The notes under the pieces: generated by a model
Database searches by the model: none
Told to the model about the DNA's origin: nothing
What the model saw: only the letters and a program-made list of their open reading frames with translations
Part shown: positions 56,106-64,000 of the stretch, one piece after another
Position numbering within the stretch: position 1 is the stretch's first letter
Layout of the letters: each line of letters begins with the position of its first letter
Made by a program: the position numbers and the translations under genes
Origin: Bacteroidota bacterium
Lineage (GTDB): Bacteria; Bacteroidota; Bacteroidia; Chitinophagales; Chitinophagaceae
DNA length: 64,000 nt
Assembly (NCBI GenBank): GCA_029573235.1
Contig: JAKQGX010000037.1
Location: forward strand, 62,001-126,000
Direction: 5' to 3'

Positions 56106-56960
56106 ATGAAGCCAATACTCGTATTACTATTCCCCCTTGTCTATAGCATTGTAGCATCTGCACAAACAGATACCAAAGGAATGCCGAGCACCACCAAAAT
56201 TTACAATGAAGAAGGCAAGGTGCAAATGACAATTTTCTACAACCCCTCCTGCCAATGCAAAATCTATTCTGAGTTTTTTGGAGACGGAAAACTGTTAGCA
56301 AAACGCGTGTTTAAATTGGTAGATGGAAAAGAAGTGGTAGATGGCGAGGACATCACCTATTTTCATGATGGCAGTATCCAAGCCTATAAAAAATGGAAAG
56401 ATGCGTTGCCCGATGGTCGCTTTTATTTTAATCACGAAGACGGAAGACTGGAGCACGAAGAGTTTTATGATGGCAAATACAAAACCGGTACATGGAAATA
56501 TTTTGATGCCTTTGGTCGATTGGTCCGTGAGCAAATTTATGAGCCACGCACCACTCTTTGGAACAGTAAGAAGGATAATGCCACTGTCAAATATTACCAA
56601 AATGGTGCCGTCGTAAAAACAGATAAAGTAAAGGGTACTACACTATCTGGTTCCAATGCTACAACCCCTTCGCCCGCTGTTATCACTACCTTAGATGGCG
56701 CATCCTTGTTTCGGTTGAAATGCAAAGCCTGCCATGATCCCGAATCTCCTTCGTATGGGCCCGCTGTAAAAAGCTTTCAAAAAAAACGAAAAGAGGCTTG
56801 GCTGTATCAGTGGGTTCGTAATGCGGATGAATTAGTAGCTGCCGGTGATAAAGACGCATTGGCTTTGTACCAACAATGGAACAACAAAAAGCATCCCTCC
56901 CAAACCAAATTGACGGACGAACAAATAAAAGCCATCCTCAGTTACCTCAAGACACAATAA
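56106..56960 (+). CDS. Exported fusion of MORN-type repeats and a cytochrome c domain
   Basis: A 284-aa exported protein; the ATG at 56106 gives a signal peptide (MKPILVLLFPLVYSIVASAQ). Residues about 30-170 are MORN-2/YwqK-type repeats (GKVQMTIFY, FFGDGKLLAKRVF, YFHDGSIQAYKKW, YDGKYKTGTWKYFDAFGRLVRE). Residues about 195-284 are a class I cytochrome c domain: heme site CKACH (Cys206, Cys209, His210), YGPA, and LTDEQIKAILSYLKT. The residue six before the LTDE leucine, where related domains have the axial Met, is His263, and no Met occurs in the domain. Electron transfer in the periplasm is likely, partners unknown. It ends 5 nt from the convergent oxidoreductase gene. Confidence 0.8.
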   Translation: MKPILVLLFPLVYSIVASAQTDTKGMPSTTKIYNEEGKVQMTIFYNPSCQCKIYSEFFGDGKLLAKRVFKLVDGKEVVDGEDITYFHDGSIQAYKKWKDALPDGRFYFNHEDGRLEHEEFYDGKYKTGTWKYFDAFGRLVREQIYEPRTTLWNSKKDNATVKYYQNGAVVKTDKVKGTTLSGSNATTPSPAVITTLDGASLFRLKCKACHDPESPSYGPAVKSFQKKRKEAWLYQWVRNADELVAAGDKDALALYQQWNNKKHPSQTKLTDEQIKAILSYLKTQ

Positions 56961-56965
56961 TGAGC

Positions 56966-58708
56966 TTATTCGCTGTCGCTATCATTGGCATCTTCTTTAT
57001 CCTGTTGGTCTTTTAATCGTTGCTGATGCTTCTCTGCCGGCGTGGGTTTACGTACCCAGTTGTTGGGGTACGATTTAAAGGTGCCGCCACTGGCAAATTG
57101 TTCGGCTGATATTTTATCATCCATATAGTCTGCCAACAGACGGAATGCGGCTGGATTTTCTTTTTTTAATATCAGCAGTGCTGCATTAGTACCTGCTTTT
57201 ACCGCTATGGGAACACCACCTCCCAATTCTGCCCAATGCCCGCCCAACAAAAGATTTTTTATAGGCGTGTGGTAGTGGGCAATATGGTTTTGCATATTCT
57301 TTTTTCCGGGCTTAGCCCCCATCATAGTACCATTTTTATTGCCGGTATAGCGCCAGTGTGTTACAGGTGTGGCTACATCATAAAAGAGTATGTGTGACCG
57401 CAACGTAGGCGCCATCAGCTTCTCTACCCGTTCAATGAGTAGCAATGCGATCTCTTGTTTCAGTTGTTTATACGCTTCGTTTCGGATATAGTTGCCCTGC
57501 TCATCGCGCGTGGTCATCCAGCCGTCTTTAAACGACATGTAAGCCGGCATAAAAATAGTCAGGGTACCACAACCTTCTGGAGCCAATGTCTTATCCCGTA
57601 ATGAAGGCGCCAGTATGATGATTTCACTTTTCGTAGGGTCACCGCCGGAGTGCTCTTCTTTACCGGCGTCTTCATTGGAGATATGCACCAACTCTTCTCC
57701 AAAACCCAACGTCTCTGTAGGGCAATCCAATGCAATAGAAATGGTCAGCGAGCTGCTATACATATCCGCCTCCTGCAATTTCTTTCGAAAAGCATCACTG
57801 ATGGTTTCTTTGGGAAGCATTTTATCGTATAGTGTTTCTACATCACAGGCAGCTATTACATATTTTGCACTCAGCAAATATTCTTTTCCACTGCGCATGG
57901 CTCTCACTCCCGTAGCCACTCCGTTTTCTATCACAATTTGGGTTACGGCAGCACGGCAGTATATATCATTTTGATAGTACCTTATGATATGCTCCAACCA
58001 TTCCGGCAGCACTTGCCCACCACCTTCCGGAGGGCTTTGGAAATCGCCATAATATGCCCATCCTATGGGTACCATACATCCAATCACTTCACCATCGGCC
58101 GCAAATACATCATGCAATTTTTGTTCTTTAAAATATCGGTTCAGCCCTTTACGTACGCCCTTCTCACCCGAATATCCCAAGTGTGGGATGAACGCCATTC
58201 CAAATTTTATCAAAGGCAGTTTGTTGCGCATACGTTCCCAAAAAGTCATGCTCTCTTCCGTGCGAAACACACTCCCGAAGTTTTCAAAAGCATGTCCTAT
58301 TTTCTTAGCTGCTTTAAAAAATCGTTCAATCCCTTTTGCTTCATGAGGGTACTCCCGAATCCATTGCTGCTTCAACTCTTCAGGGTTGTTGGTCAGCAAA
58401 TAATCGTGACGGTTGCCAATATACCTGCGGATTCTTTTTTGTGGTTTTGCTATCGGATAATCCTTCCCGAGAATAGAAAAAATCTTACCCGCCATTCCTT
58501 TCTCACCACATTGGTTCAGCCAGTGAATCGCCGTATCAAATCGGAAATGCTTTCGCCTAAACCCGGCTAAATAGCCCCCTACATGCGGTTCTTTTTCCAA
58601 CACACATACCGAGTATCCGGCTTTGCTGAGCAAGGCTCCGGCAGTGAGGCCGCCCATGCCTGCACCGATTATTAAGACATCATACGTCGTTCGTTCAATA
58701 TTTTGCAT
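56966..58708 (-). CDS. FAD-dependent oxidoreductase, CrtI/retinol-saturase-like
   Basis: A 580-aa flavoprotein. The FAD-binding Rossmann motif GAGMGGLTAGALLSKAGYSV with the downstream acidic LEKE is at about 15-40, and HVGGYLAGFRRKHFRFDTAIHWL follows, characteristic of the phytoene desaturase/CrtISO/RetSat group. The C-terminal flavin motif NLLLGGHWAELGGGVPIAVKAG is also present. The tail (last 40 residues) is charged and variable. Likely substrates are polyenes, carotenoids or related isoprenoids, but other carotenoid genes are absent nearby. It lies 139 nt downstream of riboflavin synthase on the same strand. A lipid- or pigment-related role is inferred from the family only. Confidence 0.8.
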   Translation of the reverse strand: MQNIERTTYDVLIIGAGMGGLTAGALLSKAGYSVCVLEKEPHVGGYLAGFRRKHFRFDTAIHWLNQCGEKGMAGKIFSILGKDYPIAKPQKRIRRYIGNRHDYLLTNNPEELKQQWIREYPHEAKGIERFFKAAKKIGHAFENFGSVFRTEESMTFWERMRNKLPLIKFGMAFIPHLGYSGEKGVRKGLNRYFKEQKLHDVFAADGEVIGCMVPIGWAYYGDFQSPPEGGGQVLPEWLEHIIRYYQNDIYCRAAVTQIVIENGVATGVRAMRSGKEYLLSAKYVIAACDVETLYDKMLPKETISDAFRKKLQEADMYSSSLTISIALDCPTETLGFGEELVHISNEDAGKEEHSGGDPTKSEIIILAPSLRDKTLAPEGCGTLTIFMPAYMSFKDGWMTTRDEQGNYIRNEAYKQLKQEIALLLIERVEKLMAPTLRSHILFYDVATPVTHWRYTGNKNGTMMGAKPGKKNMQNHIAHYHTPIKNLLLGGHWAELGGGVPIAVKAGTNAALLILKKENPAAFRLLADYMDDKISAEQFASGGTFKSYPNNWVRKPTPAEKHQQRLKDQQDKEDANDSDSE

Positions 58709-58847
58709 TGGGGTAAATTACTGGTTTCAATGTAGTCGATAAGTGGGGGAAATGTTGATAAAAATGGATGGGGTCTCAGCGTTTCAATGGCTATTCAACT
58801 TGATTTGCGACGCTCCGTTCATCTACATTTCGCTATGCAGCATTTTT

Positions 58848-59450
58848 TTATAATACCGAATACGAAGCTAATTGTTTATTCCTCAAAAAATATTTACCCA
58901 ACACATCAAATTCCAAATTGACCTTACTTCCTGCTTCCAATGTTTGGAAAGTAGTATGTTCATAGGTATATGGAATAATAGTGACAGAAAAGTTATTTTC
59001 TTGAAGTTGAAAAGCAGTGAGGCTCACACCATCAATGCAAATAGAGCCTTTTTCTATCATCAGCCCGGCGTACGCTTTCGGAAACTCAAATTGGTAAATA
59101 CGATTGCTCATGCTGCCCGATACAGCCACACAAGTGCCCACCGTATCTACATGCCCTTGTACAAAATGCCCATCCAATCGGTCGCCTACTTTTAAGGCTC
59201 GCTCCAAATTAATAGCATCGCCTACTTGCCATCTGCCAATAGTAGTTTTGTTTATCGTTTCTTCTACAGCCGATACACAATAGCTATCTTCTGCTAAGGC
59301 TACTATGGTGAGGCAAATGCCATTGTGCGACACCGATTGATCTACCTTCAGCTCTGCTGCAAGTGGTGTAGCAATCCATATATCCAGCACGCCGTCACGC
59401 ATACTGATTTTTTTTACGTTGCCAATTGTTTCGATGATGCCAGTAAACAT
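58848..59450 (-). CDS. ribE: Riboflavin synthase alpha chain
   Basis: A 200-aa enzyme converting two 6,7-dimethyl-8-ribityllumazines to riboflavin. There are two lumazine-binding repeats: the first starts MFTGIIETIGNV and has SVSHNGICLTIVAL and SAVEETINKTT; the second has GDRLDGHFVQGHVDTVG, IEKGSICIDGVSLTAF and the C-terminal VNLEFDVLGKYFLR. Length is normal. It is 10 nt downstream of a lipoprotein gene and is followed by the CrtI-like gene. ribBA, the pathway entry enzyme, is about 26 kb away on the other strand, so the pathway genes are dispersed. Confidence 0.97.
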   Translation of the reverse strand: MFTGIIETIGNVKKISMRDGVLDIWIATPLAAELKVDQSVSHNGICLTIVALAEDSYCVSAVEETINKTTIGRWQVGDAINLERALKVGDRLDGHFVQGHVDTVGTCVAVSGSMSNRIYQFEFPKAYAGLMIEKGSICIDGVSLTAFQLQENNFSVTIIPYTYEHTTFQTLEAGSKVNLEFDVLGKYFLRNKQLASYSVL

Positions 59451-59460
59451 GGTGTAGTTA

Positions 59461-60033
59461 TTATAGTTTCGTAGCCCTGCCTTTGTGAATACGAATAGCC
59501 GTATCGCTTACCACTGTCCATTGTATCGAAAGCGTGTGGGTGAGGCTATCGCTGAGTCGGGTGATGGTGCCGGTAAGGGTATCTTGCGTGCGACAAAACA
59601 ATTGCCCGTAGGCATAGGTTGAATCGTTTATTTTGATGGTGGTATCGGCATTGGCAGTAATGCCGTTGCGAAGGGTGGTAAAGAATAAGTCGTTGGTACA
59701 ATAGCCACTCAGCTTCAATTTGTTTTTTCCTAAAGGTATTAATTGCAGTTGTACCGTCTGAAAAGCCTTGCTCGTATCCAACAGGTTGTCGATGCTGTAA
59801 ACGCTATCAGTAAAGGTGTAATTCCCTTCAAACAAATCTGCCGAATAGATGCACACCGTACTATCCGCCACACCGGGGAAGTCCCAATTGTAATTGACGG
59901 CTTGTGGGTCATTACAATATTTTCTGGAAGTGATACGGGGGTCGGTAGTTGGCGAAGGGTCTTTCCATTTTTCACAAGAAAGTAGCAGTAAGGATGCCAG
60001 GAAACCCATCATTCCATTTTTTAGTACACTCAT
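59461..60033 (-). CDS. Lipoprotein with a Bacteroidota CNDPxAVNYNW motif
   Basis: A 190-aa lipoprotein; the signal peptide ends in LLLLSC (Cys20). Just after a flexible linker comes YCNDPQAVNYNWDFPG and DSTVCIY, a short motif seen in many small Bacteroidota lipoproteins, with two cysteines that may form a disulfide. The rest (about 70-190) is a small beta-sandwich-like domain (GNYTFTDSVYSID, LKLSGYCTNDLFFTTL, GTITRLSDSLTHTLSIQWTV). Function unknown. It precedes ribE by 10 nt, so the two are probably co-transcribed, although a functional link is not evident. A weak -7-like TATTTTTA is at 60066-60073. Confidence 0.72.
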   Translation of the reverse strand: MSVLKNGMMGFLASLLLLSCEKWKDPSPTTDPRITSRKYCNDPQAVNYNWDFPGVADSTVCIYSADLFEGNYTFTDSVYSIDNLLDTSKAFQTVQLQLIPLGKNKLKLSGYCTNDLFFTTLRNGITANADTTIKINDSTYAYGQLFCRTQDTLTGTITRLSDSLTHTLSIQWTVVSDTAIRIHKGRATKL

Positions 60034-60117
60034 GCTAGGTTGGTTATTACAAAATCAGAAGGTTGTAAAAATAAGAAGATAGCCACAACAATTCGTACGG
60101 CCTTAAAAATTGCATCA

Positions 60118-61374
60118 CTATCGGTTCAAGAGTATCTTGGCATAAAAACTCGGTTTGCGTAGTTGCTCCCTAAGGTCCAAATCGGTAAACATACTGCTAA
60201 TCATGTTGCTCAACGAGGGGCTTTTTTCTGCCTTATTGACTACCATGTTAAACAACCACGGAAAACGACAAAGACGCTGCAATGTAGCACTGATACGCAG
60301 TTCATCACCCAAGCGCCGATATAGTATATCGTCGTATTCTTGCTTCAGTCTTGCTGCCGAAAAATCTTGTTGAGGCGCGCACCTTGCTAAGGCTTCGCCC
60401 GCCAGCATACCACTGTACAAGGCGTTGCCAATACCCTCGCCACTGAAGGGGTCTATCAACCTTGCCGCATCACCGCAAAGCAGGTAGTTGTCTCCCGATA
60501 ACGATTCGCGTTTCATACCCATTGGCAAGCCCCAGCCTTGAATTTTATTTTCTAAACGGGCATTAGCAAACCGATGACTGATAGTAGGGTTTTGCTCTAT
60601 GGCTCGGAGCATTTGCTCCCGCAGGTTTATTTTTTTCTTGCGCAATACAGAACTTAAAATACCCACGCCCACATTAGCACGTCCATTGGGCAAGGGGAAT
60701 ATCCAAAAATATCCCGGCAATACTTCGGGCAAAAAATGCAATTCAATATATCCTTTTTCGTCCAAACCGGTAACACCTTGGTAATAGGCTCTCAGCCCCA
60801 CCGAATAGGCTTTTTCAGCCGCGTCGTCGTTGATAATTTTCTTTCGCACCCAACTTTTATCTCCATCGCAGGCTACTATTACCGGTGCTTTTACCACGTA
60901 TTCTGTTCCCTCTTTTTCAAAACAAACCGATACCTCGTTTGGCTTTTTATCAATTGTTTTCAACGTCGCTCCTTCAAATATGGTAGCATATTGGCGGTTG
61001 ATTTTACGGAATAAAAAATCATCGAAAACCAATCGGGGAGAGGTAAAACCCGGTGCCAGCTCACCTTCGCGCAAGGGGTCGCCATAGGGGATGCGCAAGG
61101 GTTTGCCATTGGGAGCCACAAAGATGATGCCTCTGCTGGGCGTGAAATGTTCCGGTTGCTGATATACCTCTTGCAACCATTGCGGATTGGCTTTTCGCAA
61201 TACATGCGCCGACTTGCCACTGATGGCATCGCCACACACCTTATCCCGTGGAAAAGTTTCTTTCTCGATGATGACGTGCGGGATGCCTGCCATCGACAAA
61301 TAGATAGAAGTGCCTACTCCCGCCGGTCCGGCTCCTACAATAATTACGGGTGTGTCAATAGTAGTTGGTGTCAT
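60118..61374 (-). CDS. Geranylgeranyl-reductase-family FAD oxidoreductase
   Basis: A 418-aa flavoprotein of the geranylgeranyl reductase/digeranylgeranylglycerophospholipid reductase group. The N-terminal FAD motif GAGPAGVGTSIYLSMAGI with IIEKE is at about 14-38, followed by RDKVCGDAISGKS. The middle has VIVACDGDKSWVRK, and the second FAD motif is YLLCGDAARLIDPFSGEGIGNAL. Members saturate isoprenoid chains of quinones, lipids or bacteriochlorophyll; the substrate here is not determined. It is separated from the lipoprotein gene downstream by 84 nt and from the carboxylase gene upstream by about 190 nt, in which no other gene is apparent. Confidence 0.85.
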   Translation of the reverse strand: MTPTTIDTPVIIVGAGPAGVGTSIYLSMAGIPHVIIEKETFPRDKVCGDAISGKSAHVLRKANPQWLQEVYQQPEHFTPSRGIIFVAPNGKPLRIPYGDPLREGELAPGFTSPRLVFDDFLFRKINRQYATIFEGATLKTIDKKPNEVSVCFEKEGTEYVVKAPVIVACDGDKSWVRKKIINDDAAEKAYSVGLRAYYQGVTGLDEKGYIELHFLPEVLPGYFWIFPLPNGRANVGVGILSSVLRKKKINLREQMLRAIEQNPTISHRFANARLENKIQGWGLPMGMKRESLSGDNYLLCGDAARLIDPFSGEGIGNALYSGMLAGEALARCAPQQDFSAARLKQEYDDILYRRLGDELRISATLQRLCRFPWLFNMVVNKAEKSPSLSNMISSMFTDLDLREQLRKPSFYAKILLNR

Positions 61375-61566
61375 GGTTATTGATCCATCAATGATGATAC
61401 AAAAGGATACGTGTTTTCTTTTTTTGTGTCCCGGCTTTTACTACAAGGATGAAGCAACAGTGGCGATGGCACCGTTCTACTTCGGATGCCGATGAAGCCT
61501 TTTTTACCTTCATTTTCCGCATCAAATGATTGCCGAAACAACAAGCCGAAGCGGCAAGCTATCCCA

Positions 61567-63201
61567 TTATACTTGAAATACACCTCCTTTCCATTCTTTT
61601 TCAATTGGCGCTTGATTGGCGGCTGCAATCGCTTCTGCAATGCGCAAGCGGGTATCAATCGGGTCAATGATTTCATCTACCCACAGTCGCGCTGCTGCAT
61701 AATATGGAGTTGTTTGTGACGTATATCGTTCGGTGATTTTAGTAAGCAGTTCTTTTTCCTTTTCGGGGTCAATGGTTTCCCCTTTTGCCTTCATCGATGC
61801 TACTTGTATTTGCAACAAGGTTTTGGCTGCTTGCTCTCCACCCATTACTGCAATCTTGGCATTGGGCCAAGCGTAGATAAAACGAGGGTCGTATGCTTTG
61901 CCACACATGGCGTAGTTGCCTGCACCGTAAGAGTTGCCAATAATGATAGTGATTTTAGGCACTACCGAATTAGCTACAGCATTCACCAGTTTGGCACCAT
62001 CTTTTATAATACCGGCATGCTCGCTGCGACTACCCACCATAAAGCCCGTTACGTCTTGCAAGAACACCAATGGTATTTTTTTCTGATTGCAGTTTTGAAT
62101 GAAACGTGCTGCTTTGTCGGCACTATCATTGTATATCACACCGCCCAATTGCATTTCTTTTTTACCACTTTTTACAATGGTTCTTTGGTTGGCAACAATA
62201 CCCACCGCCCATCCATCAATACGTCCGTAGCCGCATACAATGGTCTTTCCATAATCTTTTTTAAACTCATCAAACTCGCTCTTATCTACGATGCGGTGTA
62301 TCACGTCCAATATATCATAGGGTTTGCTATTGTCCACACTCACCAAGCCATATATTTCTTGTGGGTCTTTTTGCGGGGGCTCCGGCTTCACGCGGTCAAA
62401 ACCGGCATGTTCAGTATCGCCCAGCTTGTCCATAATGCGTTTCACCTGATCCAAACATTCTTGTTCTGTATTGAATTTATAATCGGCAATACCGCTAATC
62501 TCAGTATGGGTTTTGGCACCGCCCAAGGTTTGTATATCGATATCTTCACCGATGGCAGCTTTTACCAAATATGGACCTGCTAAAAAGATAGAGCCATTCC
62601 CTTCTACCATTAGTGTTTCATCGCTCATTATCGGAAGGTAGGCACCACCGGCTACACAACTGCCCATTACAGCAGCAATCTGCGTAATGCCCATGGCGCT
62701 CATCACGGCGTTGTTGCGAAAGATGCGCCCAAAATGTTCTTTGTCGGGAAAAATTTCATCTTGCATGGGCAGATACACACCCGCGCTATCTACAATATAG
62801 ATAACCGGCAGTCTGTTCTCCATGGCTATTTCTTGCAAACGCAGGTTTTTCTTTCCGCTTATCGGAAACCATGCACCTGCTTTCACTGTATTGTCGTTGG
62901 CGATAATCATACAGCGACGACCACTTACATAACCTACGCCGCCCACGGTGCCTCCACTGGGGCAGCCGCCTTCATCGGCATACATTTCCCAGCCGGTAAA
63001 AGAACCTATTTCGGAAAAAGTGCTGCCTTCATCTATCAAATATTGGATACGCTCTCTGGGTGTAAGTTTCCCTTTTTCTTTCGCTTTTTCTACCGATTTC
63101 TTACCTCCTCCCAAAGCCACTTGTGCATGTCGTTGCTTCATCTGGCTGACGGCCAACTTCATCGCATCTTCATTTTTATTAAATTCCAAATTCATGTTCA
63201 T
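61567..63201 (-). CDS. Acyl-CoA carboxylase carboxyltransferase subunit (MCC/PCC beta-like)
   Basis: A 544-aa biotin-dependent carboxyltransferase that moves CO2 from carboxybiotin to an acyl-CoA. The N-terminal half has LTPRERIQYLIDEGSTFSEIG, GGTVGGVGYVSGRRCMIIAND and the oxyanion segment SCVAGGAYLPIMSD. The C-terminal half has FLQDVTGFMVGSRSEHAGIIKDGAKLV, GNSYGAGNYAMCGKAYDPRF and YAAARLWVDEIIDPIDTRL. The overall pattern and the ending WKGGVFQV suit a methylcrotonyl-CoA carboxylase beta chain better than propionyl-CoA carboxylase, but this is tentative. The biotin carboxylase partner is not in the window. ATG 63201 is preferred to ATG 63195; a longer TTG frame would start on the -7 box. Confidence 0.88.
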   Translation of the reverse strand: MNMNLEFNKNEDAMKLAVSQMKQRHAQVALGGGKKSVEKAKEKGKLTPRERIQYLIDEGSTFSEIGSFTGWEMYADEGGCPSGGTVGGVGYVSGRRCMIIANDNTVKAGAWFPISGKKNLRLQEIAMENRLPVIYIVDSAGVYLPMQDEIFPDKEHFGRIFRNNAVMSAMGITQIAAVMGSCVAGGAYLPIMSDETLMVEGNGSIFLAGPYLVKAAIGEDIDIQTLGGAKTHTEISGIADYKFNTEQECLDQVKRIMDKLGDTEHAGFDRVKPEPPQKDPQEIYGLVSVDNSKPYDILDVIHRIVDKSEFDEFKKDYGKTIVCGYGRIDGWAVGIVANQRTIVKSGKKEMQLGGVIYNDSADKAARFIQNCNQKKIPLVFLQDVTGFMVGSRSEHAGIIKDGAKLVNAVANSVVPKITIIIGNSYGAGNYAMCGKAYDPRFIYAWPNAKIAVMGGEQAAKTLLQIQVASMKAKGETIDPEKEKELLTKITERYTSQTTPYYAAARLWVDEIIDPIDTRLRIAEAIAAANQAPIEKEWKGGVFQV

Positions 63202-63216
63202 TGTTGTGTTAAGGGG

Positions 63217-63224
63217 CAAAGATA
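63217..63224 (-). promoter_or_regulatory. -7 promoter element of the carboxyltransferase gene
   Basis: TATCTTTG on the minus strand matches TAnnTTTG exactly, 15 nt before the ATG at 63201. No TTG box lies at the usual distance; the upstream sequence is a short A-rich AGTAAAA direct repeat. Confidence 0.5.
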
Positions 63225-63309
63225 GATTTTAAGTAAAAAGTAAAAAGTGGAAACTGAAAATTCCAAAGTGGGGCGCCATTCGCAGATGATGACAACCTTC
63301 CTACTAAAA

Positions 63310-64000
63310 TTAGGAAGGCATTTTAGGAATAGCCGCTACCAACTTTTGTGTGTATGCTTGCTGTGGTGATTGTAATATTTCGGTAGCGTCGCCCTGTTCT
63401 ACCAGTACTCCTTGTTGCATCACAAGCACACGATCGCTGATGTATTGCACTACCGATAAGTCGTGCGAGATAAACAAATAGGTAAGCCCAAGGCTGCTTT
63501 GCAAGTCTTTTAATAGGTTTAAGATTTGAGCCTGTACACTTACGTCTAATGCGGATACGCTTTCATCGCAGATCAATAATTTGGGGCGTACCGATAAGGC
63601 TCTGGCAATGCCTATACGTTGGCGTTGCCCTCCGGAGAATTGGTGCGGATAGCGATGGAAAGAATCGGGTGGCAACTGCACCAATGATAATAAACGCAAG
63701 GCTTCCGTTTTTAACGCATTCGTTGGGACGATATGATGCACTTTCATCGGCTCCATGAGCAATTCACCAATGCTACGCCTCGGGTTCAATGAGGCATATG
63801 GGTCTTGAAAAATGAGTTGTATTTCGGTGCTGAGTTTTTTCCGCTCCTGTGGAGAAAGGTGCGCAATATCTTGCTGATGGTAATAGATGGTGCCACTTTG
63901 CACAGTTTGTAAGCCCATTATCGCACGGCTCAACGTGCTTTTACCACAACCACTTTCACCTACTAATCCCAGCACTTCTCCCTGTTTCAGTTCGAAGCTC
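63310..64000 (-). CDS. Oligopeptide/dipeptide ABC transporter ATPase (partial)
   Basis: The C-terminal part of an ATPase that continues past the right edge; the visible frame runs from base 64000. Walker A GESGCGKST, the Q-loop LIFQDPYASLNPRRS, the signature FSGGQRQRIGIARAL, Walker B LLICDESVSALD and the switch-His segment FISHDLSVVQYISDRV are seen, followed by a short C-terminal segment. The LNPRRSIGELL and QAQILNLLKDL segments point to the DppF/OppF/GsiA group that drives peptide uptake. The N-terminus, possibly including a second ATPase domain in one chain, is not visible. The stop at 63310 is about 90 nt from the carboxyltransferase promoter. Confidence 0.93.
   Translation of the reverse strand, partial: SFELKQGEVLGLVGESGCGKSTLSRAIMGLQTVQSGTIYYHQQDIAHLSPQERKKLSTEIQLIFQDPYASLNPRRSIGELLMEPMKVHHIVPTNALKTEALRLLSLVQLPPDSFHRYPHQFSGGQRQRIGIARALSVRPKLLICDESVSALDVSVQAQILNLLKDLQSSLGLTYLFISHDLSVVQYISDRVLVMQQGVLVEQGDATEILQSPQQAYTQKLVAAIPKMPS

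Noticed and set aside
56106-56960. YwqK-type antitoxin of a toxin-antitoxin pair
   Set aside because: The MORN-2 repeats match that label, but the protein is exported and fused to a cytochrome c domain, and no toxin gene is adjacent.
61377-61676. 99-residue minus-strand frame before the geranylgeranyl-reductase-like gene
   Set aside because: Most of it overlaps the end of the carboxyltransferase gene in another frame, and it has no domain or signal.

Overview
The window is chromosomal DNA from a member of the Bacteroidota, probably a Chitinophagales/Chitinophagaceae-type bacterium. This is inferred from protein content: type IX secretion (T9SS) sorting tails, Bacteroidota-style RpoB/RpoC, a fused E1 alpha-beta 2-oxoacid dehydrogenase, DUF5686 and TamB proteins, lipoproteins with short LxxC boxes, TAnnTTTG-type -7 promoter elements, and little Shine-Dalgarno signal. 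No rRNA, tRNA, IS element, prophage or CRISPR array was seen. Coding is dense on both strands.

Layout. 1-8155 (+): 3' part of rpoB, then rpoC, with a large hairpin between them and a strong terminator after. 8349-15797 (-): a compact run, in transcription order, of a LuxR-type response regulator, a TPR sensor kinase, a lipoprotein, a beta-helix lipoprotein, a tail-fibre-like repeat protein and a T9SS-sorted protein. 15935-18463 (-): DUF5686 outer-membrane protein. 18747-23466 (+): DUF389 membrane protein, a ClC-family protein with CBS domains, and a CbiX-type chelatase lipoprotein coupled to a PepSY-type membrane protein. 23700-26959: ftsH and rsfS (-), divergent from birA (+). 27046-31220 (-): a large lipoprotein and a T9SS-sorted repeat protein. 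31641-34126 (+): ribBA and a glycosyltransferase. 34121-42644 (-): TamB, a double-OmpA protein and parC. 42923-44317 (+): glmM. 44298-51633 (-): HEAT-like fragment, CotH protein, two outer-membrane proteins, TerC, DUF808 and DUF456 membrane proteins. 51724-54126 (-): E1 fusion. 54308-56960 (+): ABC exporter and a MORN/cytochrome c fusion. 56966-63201 (-): two FAD oxidoreductases, riboflavin synthase, a lipoprotein and an acyl-CoA carboxylase subunit. 63310-64000 (-): partial oligopeptide ABC ATPase.

Much of the window is housekeeping: transcription, topoisomerase IV, cell-wall sugar supply, riboflavin, biotin ligation, proteolysis and ribosome silencing. The accessory part is largely envelope: exported lipoproteins, T9SS cargo, beta-barrels and membrane transporters. 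The most interesting items are the two-component/surface-protein run at 8.3-15.8 kb, the exported CbiX/PepSY pair, the MORN/cytochrome c fusion whose axial Met position is His, and the hairpin inside rpoBC. No system is clearly unprecedented; these are the best candidates. All assignments were made by eye from sequence motifs, without database searches.
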